In this document: one piece after another, positions 8,849 through 17,627 of the stretch | How positions within the stretch are numbered: position 1 is the stretch's first letter | Layout of the letters: each line of letters opens with the position of its first letter | Source: Pseudogulbenkiania ferrooxidans 2002 | Lineage (GTDB): Bacteria; Pseudomonadota; Gammaproteobacteria; Burkholderiales; Chromobacteriaceae | Direction: 5' to 3' | DNA: 64,000 bases | NCBI RefSeq assembly: GCF_000174355.1 | Contig: NZ_ACIS01000004.1 | Span: 252,924 to 316,923 of the forward strand | Translations under genes and position numbers: made by a program | Notes under the pieces: model-generated | Databases searched by the model: none | What the model was told of the DNA's origin: nothing | Seen by the model: the letters and a program-made list of their open reading frames with translations, nothing else

Positions 8849-9760
8849 TTACAGCCACGGCGAGACCATCAGGCCCACCTTCTTGTAGTTGATGTTGGTC
8901 GCGCCGCCGTCCTTGTGGCTGGCTTCGATCAGGGTCTCGGCTGCGGCGCGCAGATCGGTCGGCACCACCAGCAGATCGGGCACGAGGCCGAGCTTGCGAC
9001 CGCCATCGGCGACGAACTTCTCCATGTCGCCGAATGCCTTGCGGAAGTTCGCTTCGTTCAACGGCTGGTTGGAGCAGTAGGCGAACTGCCAGAAGCCGTA
9101 ACCGGCATTGCAGCGATAGCGCACACCGAACTGGAACGCGTCGCTACGGAACACCACCTCGTCAGAGGTGCCGGTCAGGGCGGTCAGCTCCGGCTGGGTA
9201 CGTTCCTGGAAGATCAGCGGCTTCAAGGCGCGAGAGGTGCAGAGCAGGTACCACTTCGGGCCGGCGCCGGCGCCGGCATCGTCGAAGTTGGAAACGGTGG
9301 TCGGCACGCCGGTACCGTCTACGTTCGGGTAAACCGGGTGATCGCTATCGAAGAAGTTCTGGCCGTCGTAGCAGAGCGTGCTGGTGCCGCTGGCCAAGAG
9401 TGGGAAGACCAGCTCGTCGGGGTGGGTCTTGGTGGCGCGGCCCATCTCGTCGAACAACGGCAGGAAGATGCCTTCCTGGTCGTCTTCGATTTGTGTGCGT
9501 TCAACTCCCACCGTACCTTCAAAGGTTTTATTGGTGATGCTGTAGCCATCGGCCGCCATTTGTTTTACTTGGCGGTCGCCAATCCACTCGCGCAGTTTCG
9601 GGAACTGGCCCAGCCAGGAGTACAGGTTGGCTCCGGTAGCGGACGGCACCTTGGTGGCGATGCGCTCGTATTGGCTGTCCGCCGTGCCCAAGCCTTTCTT
9701 GAACTCGGCGCGGTAGCCAACGAACAGCGCATCCAGCACTGCTTTGGTAATGATCTTCAT
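8849..9760 (-). CDS. Major head subunit (Mu gpT family)
   Basis: 303-aa major capsid protein of the Mu gpT family (Mu T is 305 aa). Hallmarks are MKIITKAVLDALFVGYRAEFKKGL at the N-terminus, the YSWLGQFPKLREWIGDRQ segment, the FFDSDHPVYPN motif and the near-terminal VPTDLRAAAETLIEA. It follows the protease/scaffold gene after 56 bases, as in Mu (I/Z then T). Confidence 0.95.
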   Translation of the reverse strand: MKIITKAVLDALFVGYRAEFKKGLGTADSQYERIATKVPSATGANLYSWLGQFPKLREWIGDRQVKQMAADGYSITNKTFEGTVGVERTQIEDDQEGIFLPLFDEMGRATKTHPDELVFPLLASGTSTLCYDGQNFFDSDHPVYPNVDGTGVPTTVSNFDDAGAGAGPKWYLLCTSRALKPLIFQERTQPELTALTGTSDEVVFRSDAFQFGVRYRCNAGYGFWQFAYCSNQPLNEANFRKAFGDMEKFVADGGRKLGLVPDLLVVPTDLRAAAETLIEASHKDGGATNINYKKVGLMVSPWL

Positions 9761-9816
9761 GGGGTCATTCCTGTGTTACGCCGCCTTCGCAGGGTCACCC
9801 TCCAGCGGCGTGGGGT

Positions 9817-10845
9817 TTACTGGCTCGCCTTTTCCTTGGCGAAGGCTTCCGGGGTCATGCCCAACTGCTTGCACACCGCCAACTCGTCGGCGCTCAAACC
9901 ATGGCTGCCATCGGTCGGCGCCTTGCCGTCGGTCTGGCCGTCTTTCAGGCCGGCCATGGCCGGAGCGGTGTCCAGGAAGGAACGCAACGCCGCCAGATCG
10001 CGTTTGCCGAGGTCACGCGCCCACGGCTCCAGAGCCGGGGTGATCTTGCAAGCCGCCTTGCCTTCCTGGACCAGGGCTTCGACCTGGCTCTCCTGCTTTT
10101 CAGCCTTGAGGGTGGCCAGCTCGCCTTGGGCTTCGCGCAGGGCGGCAATCGGCACGTACTTGGCCAGGTCGGGGCCGTTGGCCTTGAGCGCGGCTACCTC
10201 CTGGGTCAGGCCGTCAGCCTGGGTTGCCTTGGTTTTGAGGGCCACAAGCGCAGCCTGGACTTCGGCTTCGGTCGTGGTTTCCGGCAAGCCCAGTTGCTTG
10301 CACAGTTCTTTAAGGTCCACGGTGTCCTCCTGGGCGTGGTTGGGGGTCAGGGAAAAGCGATTCACCGCCAGGCGTGACAAGTCGTCCAGGCCGTCCAGAC
10401 CGGCCTTGTTGGTCAGGGCCGCCATCAGGATGCGCAGCACTTCGCCGGTTTGCGGGTCGTAGGTGAAAACGGGGGATAGGTAGCGGTACTCCTCGTCATC
10501 GAGGTGCGCCTGGGCGGTCTTCGTCCAGCGGACGTTGACGGCATAGATGCCCAGGCCGTCGCGCCATTCCATGTCCTTGAACCAGCCGGCGGCGGGCGCC
10601 TTCTGGCCGTTCTGTTCGGCGTAGAGGGTCTGGTGCTCGTAGTCGATGACCAGGTCGTCCACCTCTTCCTGGGCGCGTCGAATGACCTGGGCGGCCACGT
10701 TGGCATCGGTGTACCAGTGCGGCGCATCGAAGGGGCGCCCATCACGGGCACGGAAGATTCCGGCCGGCACCAGTCGCATCGCTTTGCCGTCCACCGCGAT
10801 CTCGAAAGACAGCGCGGCGACTTGGGGAAGAGGTTTCGTTTTCAT
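9817..10845 (-). CDS. Head maturation protease/scaffold (Mu gpI family)
   Basis: 342-aa Mu I-type protein. The N-terminal protease domain includes the VIDYEHQTLYAEQNG block with the conserved His of the family and the DDEEYRYLSPVFTY segment. The C-terminal half is helical and Gln/Glu/Ala-rich (residues 180-290), as expected for a scaffold. In Mu a shorter scaffold Z is produced from the same reading frame; internal Met codons could allow that here, but none is obviously preceded by a strong ribosome-binding site. It is the last left-end gene before the cargo gene at 11085. Confidence 0.9.
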   Translation of the reverse strand: MKTKPLPQVAALSFEIAVDGKAMRLVPAGIFRARDGRPFDAPHWYTDANVAAQVIRRAQEEVDDLVIDYEHQTLYAEQNGQKAPAAGWFKDMEWRDGLGIYAVNVRWTKTAQAHLDDEEYRYLSPVFTYDPQTGEVLRILMAALTNKAGLDGLDDLSRLAVNRFSLTPNHAQEDTVDLKELCKQLGLPETTTEAEVQAALVALKTKATQADGLTQEVAALKANGPDLAKYVPIAALREAQGELATLKAEKQESQVEALVQEGKAACKITPALEPWARDLGKRDLAALRSFLDTAPAMAGLKDGQTDGKAPTDGSHGLSADELAVCKQLGMTPEAFAKEKASQ

Positions 10846-11084
10846 GCCGCCATGATCGGCGGCAAAGGGGGAGGGGAGAGAGTTGTCGGGCGTCAGTACC
10901 TGGCCTGATGGTGAAGCGCGCCCGGAGGCGACGAGCGGAATGCTTGGGAAGGGCGTTAGATGGGCGTTAAAATTCGTGCGACTACCCCAAGGCGACCGAC
11001 GGCACGGCTAAACCGCCTCAGTGCAGGCTAGGGCGTTTTTTGACGTTTTTGCTAATCTTGTCCAAAACATTGAGGCGATGCCTT

Positions 11085-11765
11085 ATGAAGCATCTAAGTC
11101 TTATTACCGAAAAACTTAAAGAGGCCGACTTCTTTCTAGAACGCATGGTCGCCGCAGGACTCCATGTGGAAGAGCTGAACTACTATTTCAGTGCATTCGC
11201 CAGTGCTGCCCGAAGCGTCACCTTTGTTCTCCAGTACGTAGGTAGTGCCATCGGGGAAGAATTCGACAAATGGTATGAACCCACTCAAGCGCGTCTTCGA
11301 GGCGATAAGGTGGCTAAGTATCTATTGGAGGCCAGGAATGAAGCCTTGAAAACTGGAGCGCAGCCCATCTCATATGGACAGCGAGTTAAACAGCCCAATG
11401 GAGAGGAGACCGTTATCCACTTCTTTTCCTACATAGGTTCTGAGGCACCAGCCGAAGTCCCCAGCATGGATGTGTTCTCAGCCTGTAGGCACCAAATGAC
11501 AAATCTGACTGGACTCGTCGCAGAGTTTTTGGGAAGGTTTGAAGCCGAGGTTTGGGACGAGTCAAGGGAGCGTCAAGTGTTCTCAATGCAACTTGATGAG
11601 GTCAAATCCATTGTGCTTGGAGGCGATATCCCTGATGGGCTTTGGCAGAAGGTCATTGGACATATCGAAAGCGACAGCTTTCATCCCCCAAAGCCTTCTG
11701 AAACCATTCGCTCTTTAGTTGCCAAGTATGGAAATCCAAGTGTGCAAGATGGATGTGGCGCATAA
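11085..11765 (+). CDS. Unknown cargo (moron) protein, plus strand, HEPN-like features
   Basis: 226-aa product (ATG at 11085; an in-frame ATG at 11040 would add 15 residues with no better ribosome-binding site). It lies between the head protease and the G gene, against the direction of phage transcription, and is visibly AT-richer than its neighbours. It is mostly helical: LITEKLKEADFFLERMV, FSAFASAARSVTFVLQY, then a YLLEARNEALKTG stretch. The arrangement ARSVTF...FDKWY...RNxxxK resembles HEPN-fold proteins, but the catalytic His of R-x4-6-H is replaced by Lys, so nuclease activity is doubtful. No family is recognised with certainty. About 239 bases between 10846 and 11084 contain no other gene and should hold its promoter. 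Confidence 0.72.
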   Translation: MKHLSLITEKLKEADFFLERMVAAGLHVEELNYYFSAFASAARSVTFVLQYVGSAIGEEFDKWYEPTQARLRGDKVAKYLLEARNEALKTGAQPISYGQRVKQPNGEETVIHFFSYIGSEAPAEVPSMDVFSACRHQMTNLTGLVAEFLGRFEAEVWDESRERQVFSMQLDEVKSIVLGGDIPDGLWQKVIGHIESDSFHPPKPSETIRSLVAKYGNPSVQDGCGA

Positions 11766-11779
11766 CAATATGCTCAACC

Positions 11780-12319
11780 TTACTTCCACGGCTCGCTCAG
11801 GTAGCGGATGGCCTGATCCTCCATGGTCTGGATGCCGGACTCGGTCAGTACCAGGAACGGGCGCGCCGGTATCTTGACTGAGTGCTCGCCGATGGTGGCC
11901 CACTGGCTGAAGTTGGATTGGCTCTTCTTGACGAAGCGGGTGCCCACGCTGCCATCCTTGTCCTGTTTGAAGTACACGCGCTGGGAGCGGGCGGCGCGTT
12001 TGATCTCGCCGCCGAAGTGCTGGATGGCCGCGTACACGACATTGGTACCCACTTGGGCACTGTCGTTGTCGCTGGCCGGTTCGATGCTGCTGGCCAGTCG
12101 GCGGGTGTCCTGCAGTACCTTGCCACCCTGGCGGCGCTTGAGGGTGGATGGGGCCAAGCCGGCCCAGGCGGGGCGCCCCTGGGCGGCGAAGTTCTGCTCC
12201 ACCTCGTCCAGCATGGTGCCGGATAACGACCGCATCAGCGGCTCGCGGTGTTCTCCCCGGCGGTCCAGCTCGGCCAGTGCCGCCAGCACATGCGCCACCT
12301 CTTGTTTCAGTTCGATCAT
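11780..12319 (-). CDS. Phage virion morphogenesis protein (Mu gpG family)
   Basis: 179-aa Mu G/gp31-like protein, needed for joining tails to heads in Mu. The family signature is seen in the WAGLAPSTLKRRQGGKVLQDT block and the C-terminal IPARPFLVLTESG. The coding region ends 15 bases from the stop of the opposing cargo gene, so the two converge tail to tail. Upstream it is separated from gp30 by about 100 bases, unusually wide for this operon. Confidence 0.9.
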   Translation of the reverse strand: MIELKQEVAHVLAALAELDRRGEHREPLMRSLSGTMLDEVEQNFAAQGRPAWAGLAPSTLKRRQGGKVLQDTRRLASSIEPASDNDSAQVGTNVVYAAIQHFGGEIKRAARSQRVYFKQDKDGSVGTRFVKKSQSNFSQWATIGEHSVKIPARPFLVLTESGIQTMEDQAIRYLSEPWK

Positions 12320-12422
12320 GATTGCCCTTATACTGGAAACTGCCTCGGAAACACGGTGAATCTCCCGGCCGTAGGACGTCGCACGACGGATCGCGTGAGG
12401 GGACAGGGAGTCCCTCCCGAGG
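12320..12422. other. Gap between gp30 and G with hairpin and promoter-like sequence
   Basis: Read on the minus strand, the 103 bases after the gp30 stop begin with a GC-rich inverted repeat (GGGAGGGACTCCC-type, near 12400-12420). They end with a TATAAG box about 20 bases before the G start. This could terminate or attenuate the upstream message and restart transcription at G. No coding sequence is seen. Confidence 0.35.
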
Positions 12423-13691
12423 CTATTTCCTCTCCCAGATCACCTTGCCACCACGTTTCAGCCGCTCCAGTTCACGCTCATTGATCGGGTGGAAGGTCTG
12501 CAGCCAGTTTTCTGCCCCGTCCCGCGTCACTTTCACCACCGCCACCCACCAGCGTCCCTGGCGCTGGATGAACTTCATGTGTAGATCGCGCTCGGCCAGG
12601 ATCAGCACCGGCTGTTCCAGCACCTGCTGGACGCGCCAGTAATCCCCCAGTGCCACGTTCTGGCCCTGCCGGTTGGCGAACTGCTTGGCCAGCGTGTCAT
12701 CCGACAGCCAGACCGTCTGGCTGCTGCTGCCGAGTCGGGCCATGTCGTCCTGGTGCAGGATGGCCACCGGATAACGCTGGCCCACGGCCACCTCCTGGCG
12801 GATCGCGGTGACAGATTTGCCGGCAGCCAGGCGTTCCGCCACGGCCGTCCCCAGTTGCTGATACCAGCGGCCGAACTCCGGCCCGGTCAGCACGCCCTTG
12901 ACGTACTGGCGGGCGACCGGCGCGGCATAGTTGTCCAGCTCCGGCTGGAATGCCGCCTGCCCAGGATTGAAGCCGAAGCCCGGATCGGTGACGAAGCGCG
13001 CACCGCTCGGCGTCTGGAACGCCATGGCCTTACGCTTGACGCCATTAGGGGCCGATGCCTGTTCGACCTCTATGAGGCGGCCCTCGCTGCTGATGACCTC
13101 CAGCCCCTGTTTGGTGACCTGGTCGTAGGTGAGCGCCCGCACATGGCAACGGCAGCGCCAGCCGTTGGGCGGGAAGTAGTAGCGCCAGAACGGATCAGTG
13201 GCCAGCAGGGTGATGCCGTGCAGCACCTTGTGGCGTGGACGTACCCGGTTGTCGCCGACGGTGGAATAGACCCAGATCGGCCGGGCCTCGCGATCTTCCC
13301 ACAGCGACTTCCAGCGCCCGGCCATGTAGGCGGACTGGGTGTTGGTCCGAAAAATGGTTTCCAGGCGTCGGGCGTCCAGCTTCTTGCCGTGAATCTCCCC
13401 GCTGTCCTGGTCGACCAGGTAGCCTTTCCCCAGCCATCCCTTGGACTGCAGCAACGGGGTCAGCTGGGCGTTAAAGTCCCGCAGGGTGGTGCCGTCCTTT
13501 AACGCCTTGTCCAGGGCGCCCCGGATGTCCTGCAGTACATCCAGCTTCATCACCCCGGCCACGGTAAAGGCGCGAGCATGCGCCTGCTCCCACACGTCCT
13601 GCCACTTGAAGCCCAGCGCATAGCCCTTGGACTGGAAGTAGGCGACGGCCTTTTCAGGCGGCAGGCCGAAGGCGTAGGCAAGGTCAACCAC
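12423..13691 (-). CDS. Head morphogenesis protein gp30 (SPP1 gp7/Mu F) with C-terminal PBECR-type nuclease-like domain
   Basis: About 422 aa. Residues 1-270 are the SPP1 gp7/Mu gp30 minor head protein (FGLPPEKAVAYFQSKG; RTNTQSAYMAGRW; PPNGWRCRCHVRALT with the paired Cys). The last 100 residues (from TVWLSDDTLAKQFANRQGQ through LQTFHPIN) match the phage Barnase-EndoU-ColicinE5/D-RelE-like fold often fused to these proteins, thought to be an RNase injected with the DNA. Start chosen as GTG at 13691, preceded by a GGGGG stretch 7 bases upstream and overlapping the portal stop by 8 bases; the longer frame upstream runs back through the portal gene. Confidence 0.87.
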   Translation of the reverse strand: MVDLAYAFGLPPEKAVAYFQSKGYALGFKWQDVWEQAHARAFTVAGVMKLDVLQDIRGALDKALKDGTTLRDFNAQLTPLLQSKGWLGKGYLVDQDSGEIHGKKLDARRLETIFRTNTQSAYMAGRWKSLWEDREARPIWVYSTVGDNRVRPRHKVLHGITLLATDPFWRYYFPPNGWRCRCHVRALTYDQVTKQGLEVISSEGRLIEVEQASAPNGVKRKAMAFQTPSGARFVTDPGFGFNPGQAAFQPELDNYAAPVARQYVKGVLTGPEFGRWYQQLGTAVAERLAAGKSVTAIRQEVAVGQRYPVAILHQDDMARLGSSSQTVWLSDDTLAKQFANRQGQNVALGDYWRVQQVLEQPVLILAERDLHMKFIQRQGRWWVAVVKVTRDGAENWLQTFHPINERELERLKRGGKVIWERK

Positions 13692-15234
13692 TGATGCGCC
13701 CCCACAGATCGGCCACGAAGATGACGCGGGCAAGCAGCTCGGTCATATCCTGTTCCGGCATCTGGTCGAACAGCTCGGCCAGCATGTCCTGCGCTTGTTC
13801 CGGGCTGGCGCCTTGCTTGAGCGCCTCGATCACCGGCGCCAGCATCTTGGCTGCCGCGTCCTCGATGGCGTTGCCGTCCAGCCCGTCACCAGCCTTGTCG
13901 ACCGCCACCTGGTCAGTTGGTAGCACCTCGCCGCTCTCGGCCTTGAGTGCCACGCGGTAACGCAACGATTCGACCGGTGCGGGAGGCGTCAGCTTGCTCG
14001 GCATCAAGATCGGCTCATCTTTGCCTGCCATCGGAATCTGCAGGCGTTCATGTGCCCAGCTCACGGGGATGCGCATGCCGCCCTGGGCCAGCTTGGGCAG
14101 GCTGTTGGCGAATTGCTCCAGGCTCTCCGCCTCGGTCAGATTGAAGCGGAAGCGTGGGCAGCGGTCTGGCGTGATGCCTGGCTTGTTCAGCTGCACCATC
14201 GGCCAGACCAGCTGGGCGGTCACCGTGCGGGCCAGCTGCTTGGCATCCGCATTGCGCAGGTCTTTGCGCACCTCGTCGTGCACCTTGCCCAGGGCATTGG
14301 TCGAACTTTTGCCGTCGGCCTGGGTGGTCAGCGTGCCGCCCAGGATGATTTTCGACTCGGTGCGCTCGGCCCACTCCACCATCCAGGCGAACGGCTCATG
14401 CGTGCCATTGGCAGCGGCCTGGAATTCGATCTCCATCCCGTCCGGGATGATGCCAGCCGCACTGTGGCCGATGCTGGCCACGGCCCGCAGCAGGGTTGCC
14501 TTTTCTTTCTCGGTGGCGCCTGGCGGGTATTTGCCCAGCCTCATCGGCAAGCCATAGATTTCCAGGAATTCCGCCAAGTCGCGGACGCTGTAGTTCTTGA
14601 ACACGAACGGCCAGACCAGCGCCCGGTGTAAGCCCACGCGCGGCGTGATGCCGGAGCGGCTCTTGTGCTTGTGAACAATCCAGCTGAAGGGCCGCAGGGC
14701 CTCTCCCTCGTGGTTGCTGTCGGAGCGCAAGCGCAGCTCGTTGGTGGTGAACTGGAACCAGCTTTGCGGCCGATGTTCCAGCTTCTTCGGCAGCCATACC
14801 TTGCCGGTGGTGTCCCATGGCATTTCGAGGGCGGCAAAGCCATGACCCAGTGCATCGGCCATGTCGAACAAGATGTCCTCCATATCCAGGTTGTCCAGCC
14901 ACTCGGCCACCTCCTCGGCGAGCTTCGTCTCGGCTGCGCTGGCATTGGGAGGTGGCTCCAGTTGCCACTCCAGCCCCAGCAGCGCCAGCTTGCGCTTGCC
15001 CAGCTCCGTGGCGATATGGCCGTCCTTTTCCTCCATGTCGGCAAACAGCTCATGCTGGGCCGCGATCTCGCCACGCTCGGCGGCGTCGGTGATCTCGACC
15101 AGGCGTTGCGGTGTCAGCCCCCGGCTCGGGTGTTCAGGCCAGCGAGAAGCGATGCCGCCCAGGGCGGCAGTCTGTTCGTCCTGCAGGTCGCTGGTTCTGC
15201 TGGGGAAGGGTTGTCCGTTGTGATCCACAAGCAT
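13684..15234 (-). CDS. Portal protein (Mu gp29 family, DUF935)
   Basis: 516-aa DUF935 portal protein, the dodecameric ring through which DNA enters and leaves the head. Recognisable blocks are GLTPQRLVEITDAAERG, QHELFADMEEKDGHIATELG, the ALGHGFAALEMPWD segment and LGKVHDEVRKDLRNADAKQL. The ATG at 15234 has GAGGT 7 bases upstream and begins just after the terminase stop (15246), preferred over the in-frame ATG at 15255. Confidence 0.93.
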   Translation of the reverse strand: MLVDHNGQPFPSRTSDLQDEQTAALGGIASRWPEHPSRGLTPQRLVEITDAAERGEIAAQHELFADMEEKDGHIATELGKRKLALLGLEWQLEPPPNASAAETKLAEEVAEWLDNLDMEDILFDMADALGHGFAALEMPWDTTGKVWLPKKLEHRPQSWFQFTTNELRLRSDSNHEGEALRPFSWIVHKHKSRSGITPRVGLHRALVWPFVFKNYSVRDLAEFLEIYGLPMRLGKYPPGATEKEKATLLRAVASIGHSAAGIIPDGMEIEFQAAANGTHEPFAWMVEWAERTESKIILGGTLTTQADGKSSTNALGKVHDEVRKDLRNADAKQLARTVTAQLVWPMVQLNKPGITPDRCPRFRFNLTEAESLEQFANSLPKLAQGGMRIPVSWAHERLQIPMAGKDEPILMPSKLTPPAPVESLRYRVALKAESGEVLPTDQVAVDKAGDGLDGNAIEDAAAKMLAPVIEALKQGASPEQAQDMLAELFDQMPEQDMTELLARVIFVADLWGRISG

Positions 15235-15245
15235 GGGGGATACCT

Positions 15246-16799
15246 CTAGAAGCACCCCGCGCCCCAGGTAGAGGCGGGGATGTCGTCATCGTTGTTTTGC
15301 GGGCGTTTTGGCACTGAGGTGAACTCAATCGGTGCCGCCTCGTTGCGGCTGGCGTAGTCGGCCATCAACAGGGCGATGGCGCTGTCGCCGTGGCGCTTGC
15401 CGCTGGCCTGGCCGTCGTCGCCCTTCTCCTGGGTGCGGCTCTCCGGTACGCGCGGGATGCCACGGATCAGCTGCACCTGGCGGTAGTCGGTCAGCACGTC
15501 TTCGTCGGCCGGCAGGTCGCACAAGGTGCCGTCCTCGAGGGCGGTCTTGAGCTTGGGGAAGCTATCCAGGTAGAACGCCTCGGTGGCCTGGATGCAGTGG
15601 ATGCGCGTCGCGCCATACTTCTGCATCGCTTTCTCGGCCAGGTAGGAGCCGTTGCCGCGCGCGTCCAGACCGGCAGACAGGAAGTTCGGCAGGTGGTCCA
15701 GGATGTAGAACAGGATCTGGCGCTGCTGGTCGAACGGCATGTTGCGGATTTCGACCTGGAACGGCACCCGGCGACGCAGGCCCAGCCGGACCAGCGGCGT
15801 CAGGATGGTCAGGTCACCCTTGCGGGCGAAGTCCTCGCCCAGGTAGCTCTTGGCGTTCCTGGGCAGCTTGTCCAGGAGCGGCTTCAGCTGGGTCTCGCAC
15901 CACTCGCGGATGTCAGCCTCGCGCACCGCGTCCGGCAGCAGGGTGAAGGCATCATCGCGGGCGATGCGCAGCACCGGCGTGGCCTCGCTGGCCCGGCTCT
16001 CCAGCAGCGCCCGGCTGAAGTAGGCACCGACGGCATTGGTCGGGATACAGTCCAGCTCCTGGCCGGCCCCGCTGCTGTAGAACGAGTACACCCCAGCCGC
16101 CCAGGTGGCTTCCTCGGCCGCGTTATACGGTTTGCCCAGGCGCAGGCAGACGCGGTGATACAGCCCTTCGCTGACCGCCTGTTTGAACTCCAGCCGATGC
16201 ACGGTGCCGGCACGCTTGCCGCCCCGGATGTCCTTGATCAGCTGGTTGAACGGGTTGTCCACGCCGTAGTGGGTGGAGATCACCCGCACCTTGCCGCCCC
16301 AGATCAGCATCGCCATGGCAGCGTCCAATAGCTCCTGCAGCTGCTCGTGGAAGGCGGCCTCGTCGATCACGATCACGCCCTGGCGGCCGCGCAGGTTGGA
16401 CGGCCGCGATGACAGCGCCACGATGCGGTGGCCGGACGGAAAGCGGATGGTGTAGGTCTTGATGTTCTTGTCGCGGTCGGCCTCGTCGTCCCAGATGCCT
16501 TCCTCGATCTGACCGGCGGCATAGTCGAACGCCTTGCACCACATGGCGCACGCTTCGATGTACTCGACGGTCATGTCCTGGTTGTACGCGATGTAGTAGA
16601 CGTTCTGGCCTTCGGCCGATTTTTCGGCGGCAGCGGTCAGTACGTCGTCGGCCGCCTCGCCCCAGGTCAGGCCGGTACGGCGCGACTTTTCGATGACCTT
16701 GAGCGGCGACGGGTCGGCCACCCAGCGCTGTTGGTAGGGCAGCAAAACCGCCGGAATGTCGGCTCCGGCGGTGCTGGGCAAATGGATGGGTAGCGTCAT
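15246..16799 (-). CDS. Terminase large subunit (Mu gp28)
   Basis: 517-aa packaging motor ATPase/nuclease of the Mu gp28 type. Residues 35-47 (VIEKSRRTGLTWG) form the adenine/Walker A-like region and GVIVIDEAAFHEQ is the Walker B with catalytic Glu. In the C-terminal nuclease half the Asp residues in YLGEDFARKGD and SAGLDARGNGSYLAE fit the RNase H-like active site. It overlaps gp27 by 4 bases. Confidence 0.94.
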   Translation of the reverse strand: MTLPIHLPSTAGADIPAVLLPYQQRWVADPSPLKVIEKSRRTGLTWGEAADDVLTAAAEKSAEGQNVYYIAYNQDMTVEYIEACAMWCKAFDYAAGQIEEGIWDDEADRDKNIKTYTIRFPSGHRIVALSSRPSNLRGRQGVIVIDEAAFHEQLQELLDAAMAMLIWGGKVRVISTHYGVDNPFNQLIKDIRGGKRAGTVHRLEFKQAVSEGLYHRVCLRLGKPYNAAEEATWAAGVYSFYSSGAGQELDCIPTNAVGAYFSRALLESRASEATPVLRIARDDAFTLLPDAVREADIREWCETQLKPLLDKLPRNAKSYLGEDFARKGDLTILTPLVRLGLRRRVPFQVEIRNMPFDQQRQILFYILDHLPNFLSAGLDARGNGSYLAEKAMQKYGATRIHCIQATEAFYLDSFPKLKTALEDGTLCDLPADEDVLTDYRQVQLIRGIPRVPESRTQEKGDDGQASGKRHGDSAIALLMADYASRNEAAPIEFTSVPKRPQNNDDDIPASTWGAGCF

Positions 16800-17308
16800 T
16801 CCGCAATCCCCAGGATCATCTTGCGAATCTGCTGCACGGTCGCCCCGGTCAGTCCGCCCTTGCTGGCCAGCGATTCTGCTGCGTCAGCCACGGCGCGGGC
16901 CTTCTCGCGCACCTCGGCCTGCCACTTCTTCTGTACTACCGACGCCTTGCCCAGCTCGGCCACGGCTTTGGCTATTTTGGGCAGATCGATCTGACCTTCC
17001 TGTGCCATCAGCAGTTGGAACAGCTTCTCCTGCACCAGGCGCATCAGCGCCTCGTTGACGGCACCCTCGTTGTCGGGGGCAGCCTCGACCACGGCGCGGG
17101 CCTGCTGCGACGCCACCTTCAGTGCCGACAGCCGGTCTTCGAACGCCTGACCATAGCGGTGGATGGCACTCTTGCTGATGTCGAAGCCCCGGCTGCGCAG
17201 TTCGGCGGCCAGCGCCTCGTAATCGGAGAAATCGCCGTCGACCAGGGCGCTATCCAGCCAGGCTTTCACCTCCGGCGGCAGAGCAGTGATTTTGGAACGT
17301 GGCGGCAT
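16796..17308 (-). CDS. Terminase small subunit-type protein (Mu gp27, DUF3486)
   Basis: 170-aa DUF3486 protein beginning MPPRSKITALPPEVKAWLDS, the usual opening of Mu gp27. The N-terminal helix-turn-helix (LAAELRSRGFDISKSAIHRYGQ) binds DNA and the C-terminal part is helical. It partners gp28 in headful packaging; Mu starts packaging from its own end sequence. Confidence 0.92.
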   Translation of the reverse strand: MPPRSKITALPPEVKAWLDSALVDGDFSDYEALAAELRSRGFDISKSAIHRYGQAFEDRLSALKVASQQARAVVEAAPDNEGAVNEALMRLVQEKLFQLLMAQEGQIDLPKIAKAVAELGKASVVQKKWQAEVREKARAVADAAESLASKGGLTGATVQQIRKMILGIAE

Positions 17309-17315
17309 GGCGACC

Positions 17316-17627
17316 TCAGAAATACTTGGCCGGCCGGGCGATGCCGGGCTGGCAGTCCACGGTGTATTCGACGATGTCGACGCCGAGTCGGGTCAGATCG
17401 GCCGACCACGGCCCGGCCGGGTCGCGTTTGATCTCCAGCAGGCAGCGGTCTGCCAGGTAATCCAGCTCGCGGCGCAGCTCCAGTGCCGTCACGTCCGGGT
17501 AGACGCTCTGGATGGTGGACAGGATCAGCGCCTCGTGTGCGCCAATCGGGCGGGCGTTGTTCAGCGTGAGCAGCACGGCCCAGCGCATGGACTCGCGGCG
17601 GGCTTTGGCGGGGTCGATGGCAATCAT
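17316..17627 (-). CDS. Mu gp26-like small DNA-binding-type protein
   Basis: 103-aa protein in the gp26 position. It has a winged-helix-like pattern (HEALILSTIQSVYPDVTALELRRELDYLADRCLLEIKR), where helix-turn-helix and beta-wing elements can be drawn. Function unknown in Mu; the place between gp25 and gp27 is conserved. It overlaps the upstream gene by 4 bases. Confidence 0.78.
   Translation of the reverse strand: MIAIDPAKARRESMRWAVLLTLNNARPIGAHEALILSTIQSVYPDVTALELRRELDYLADRCLLEIKRDPAGPWSADLTRLGVDIVEYTVDCQPGIARPAKYF

Noticed and set aside
8294-10462. 722-codon open frame on the plus strand
   Set aside because: It is the complement of the gp36-to-protease genes; composition is that of a GC-rich shadow frame and it crosses several well-supported genes.
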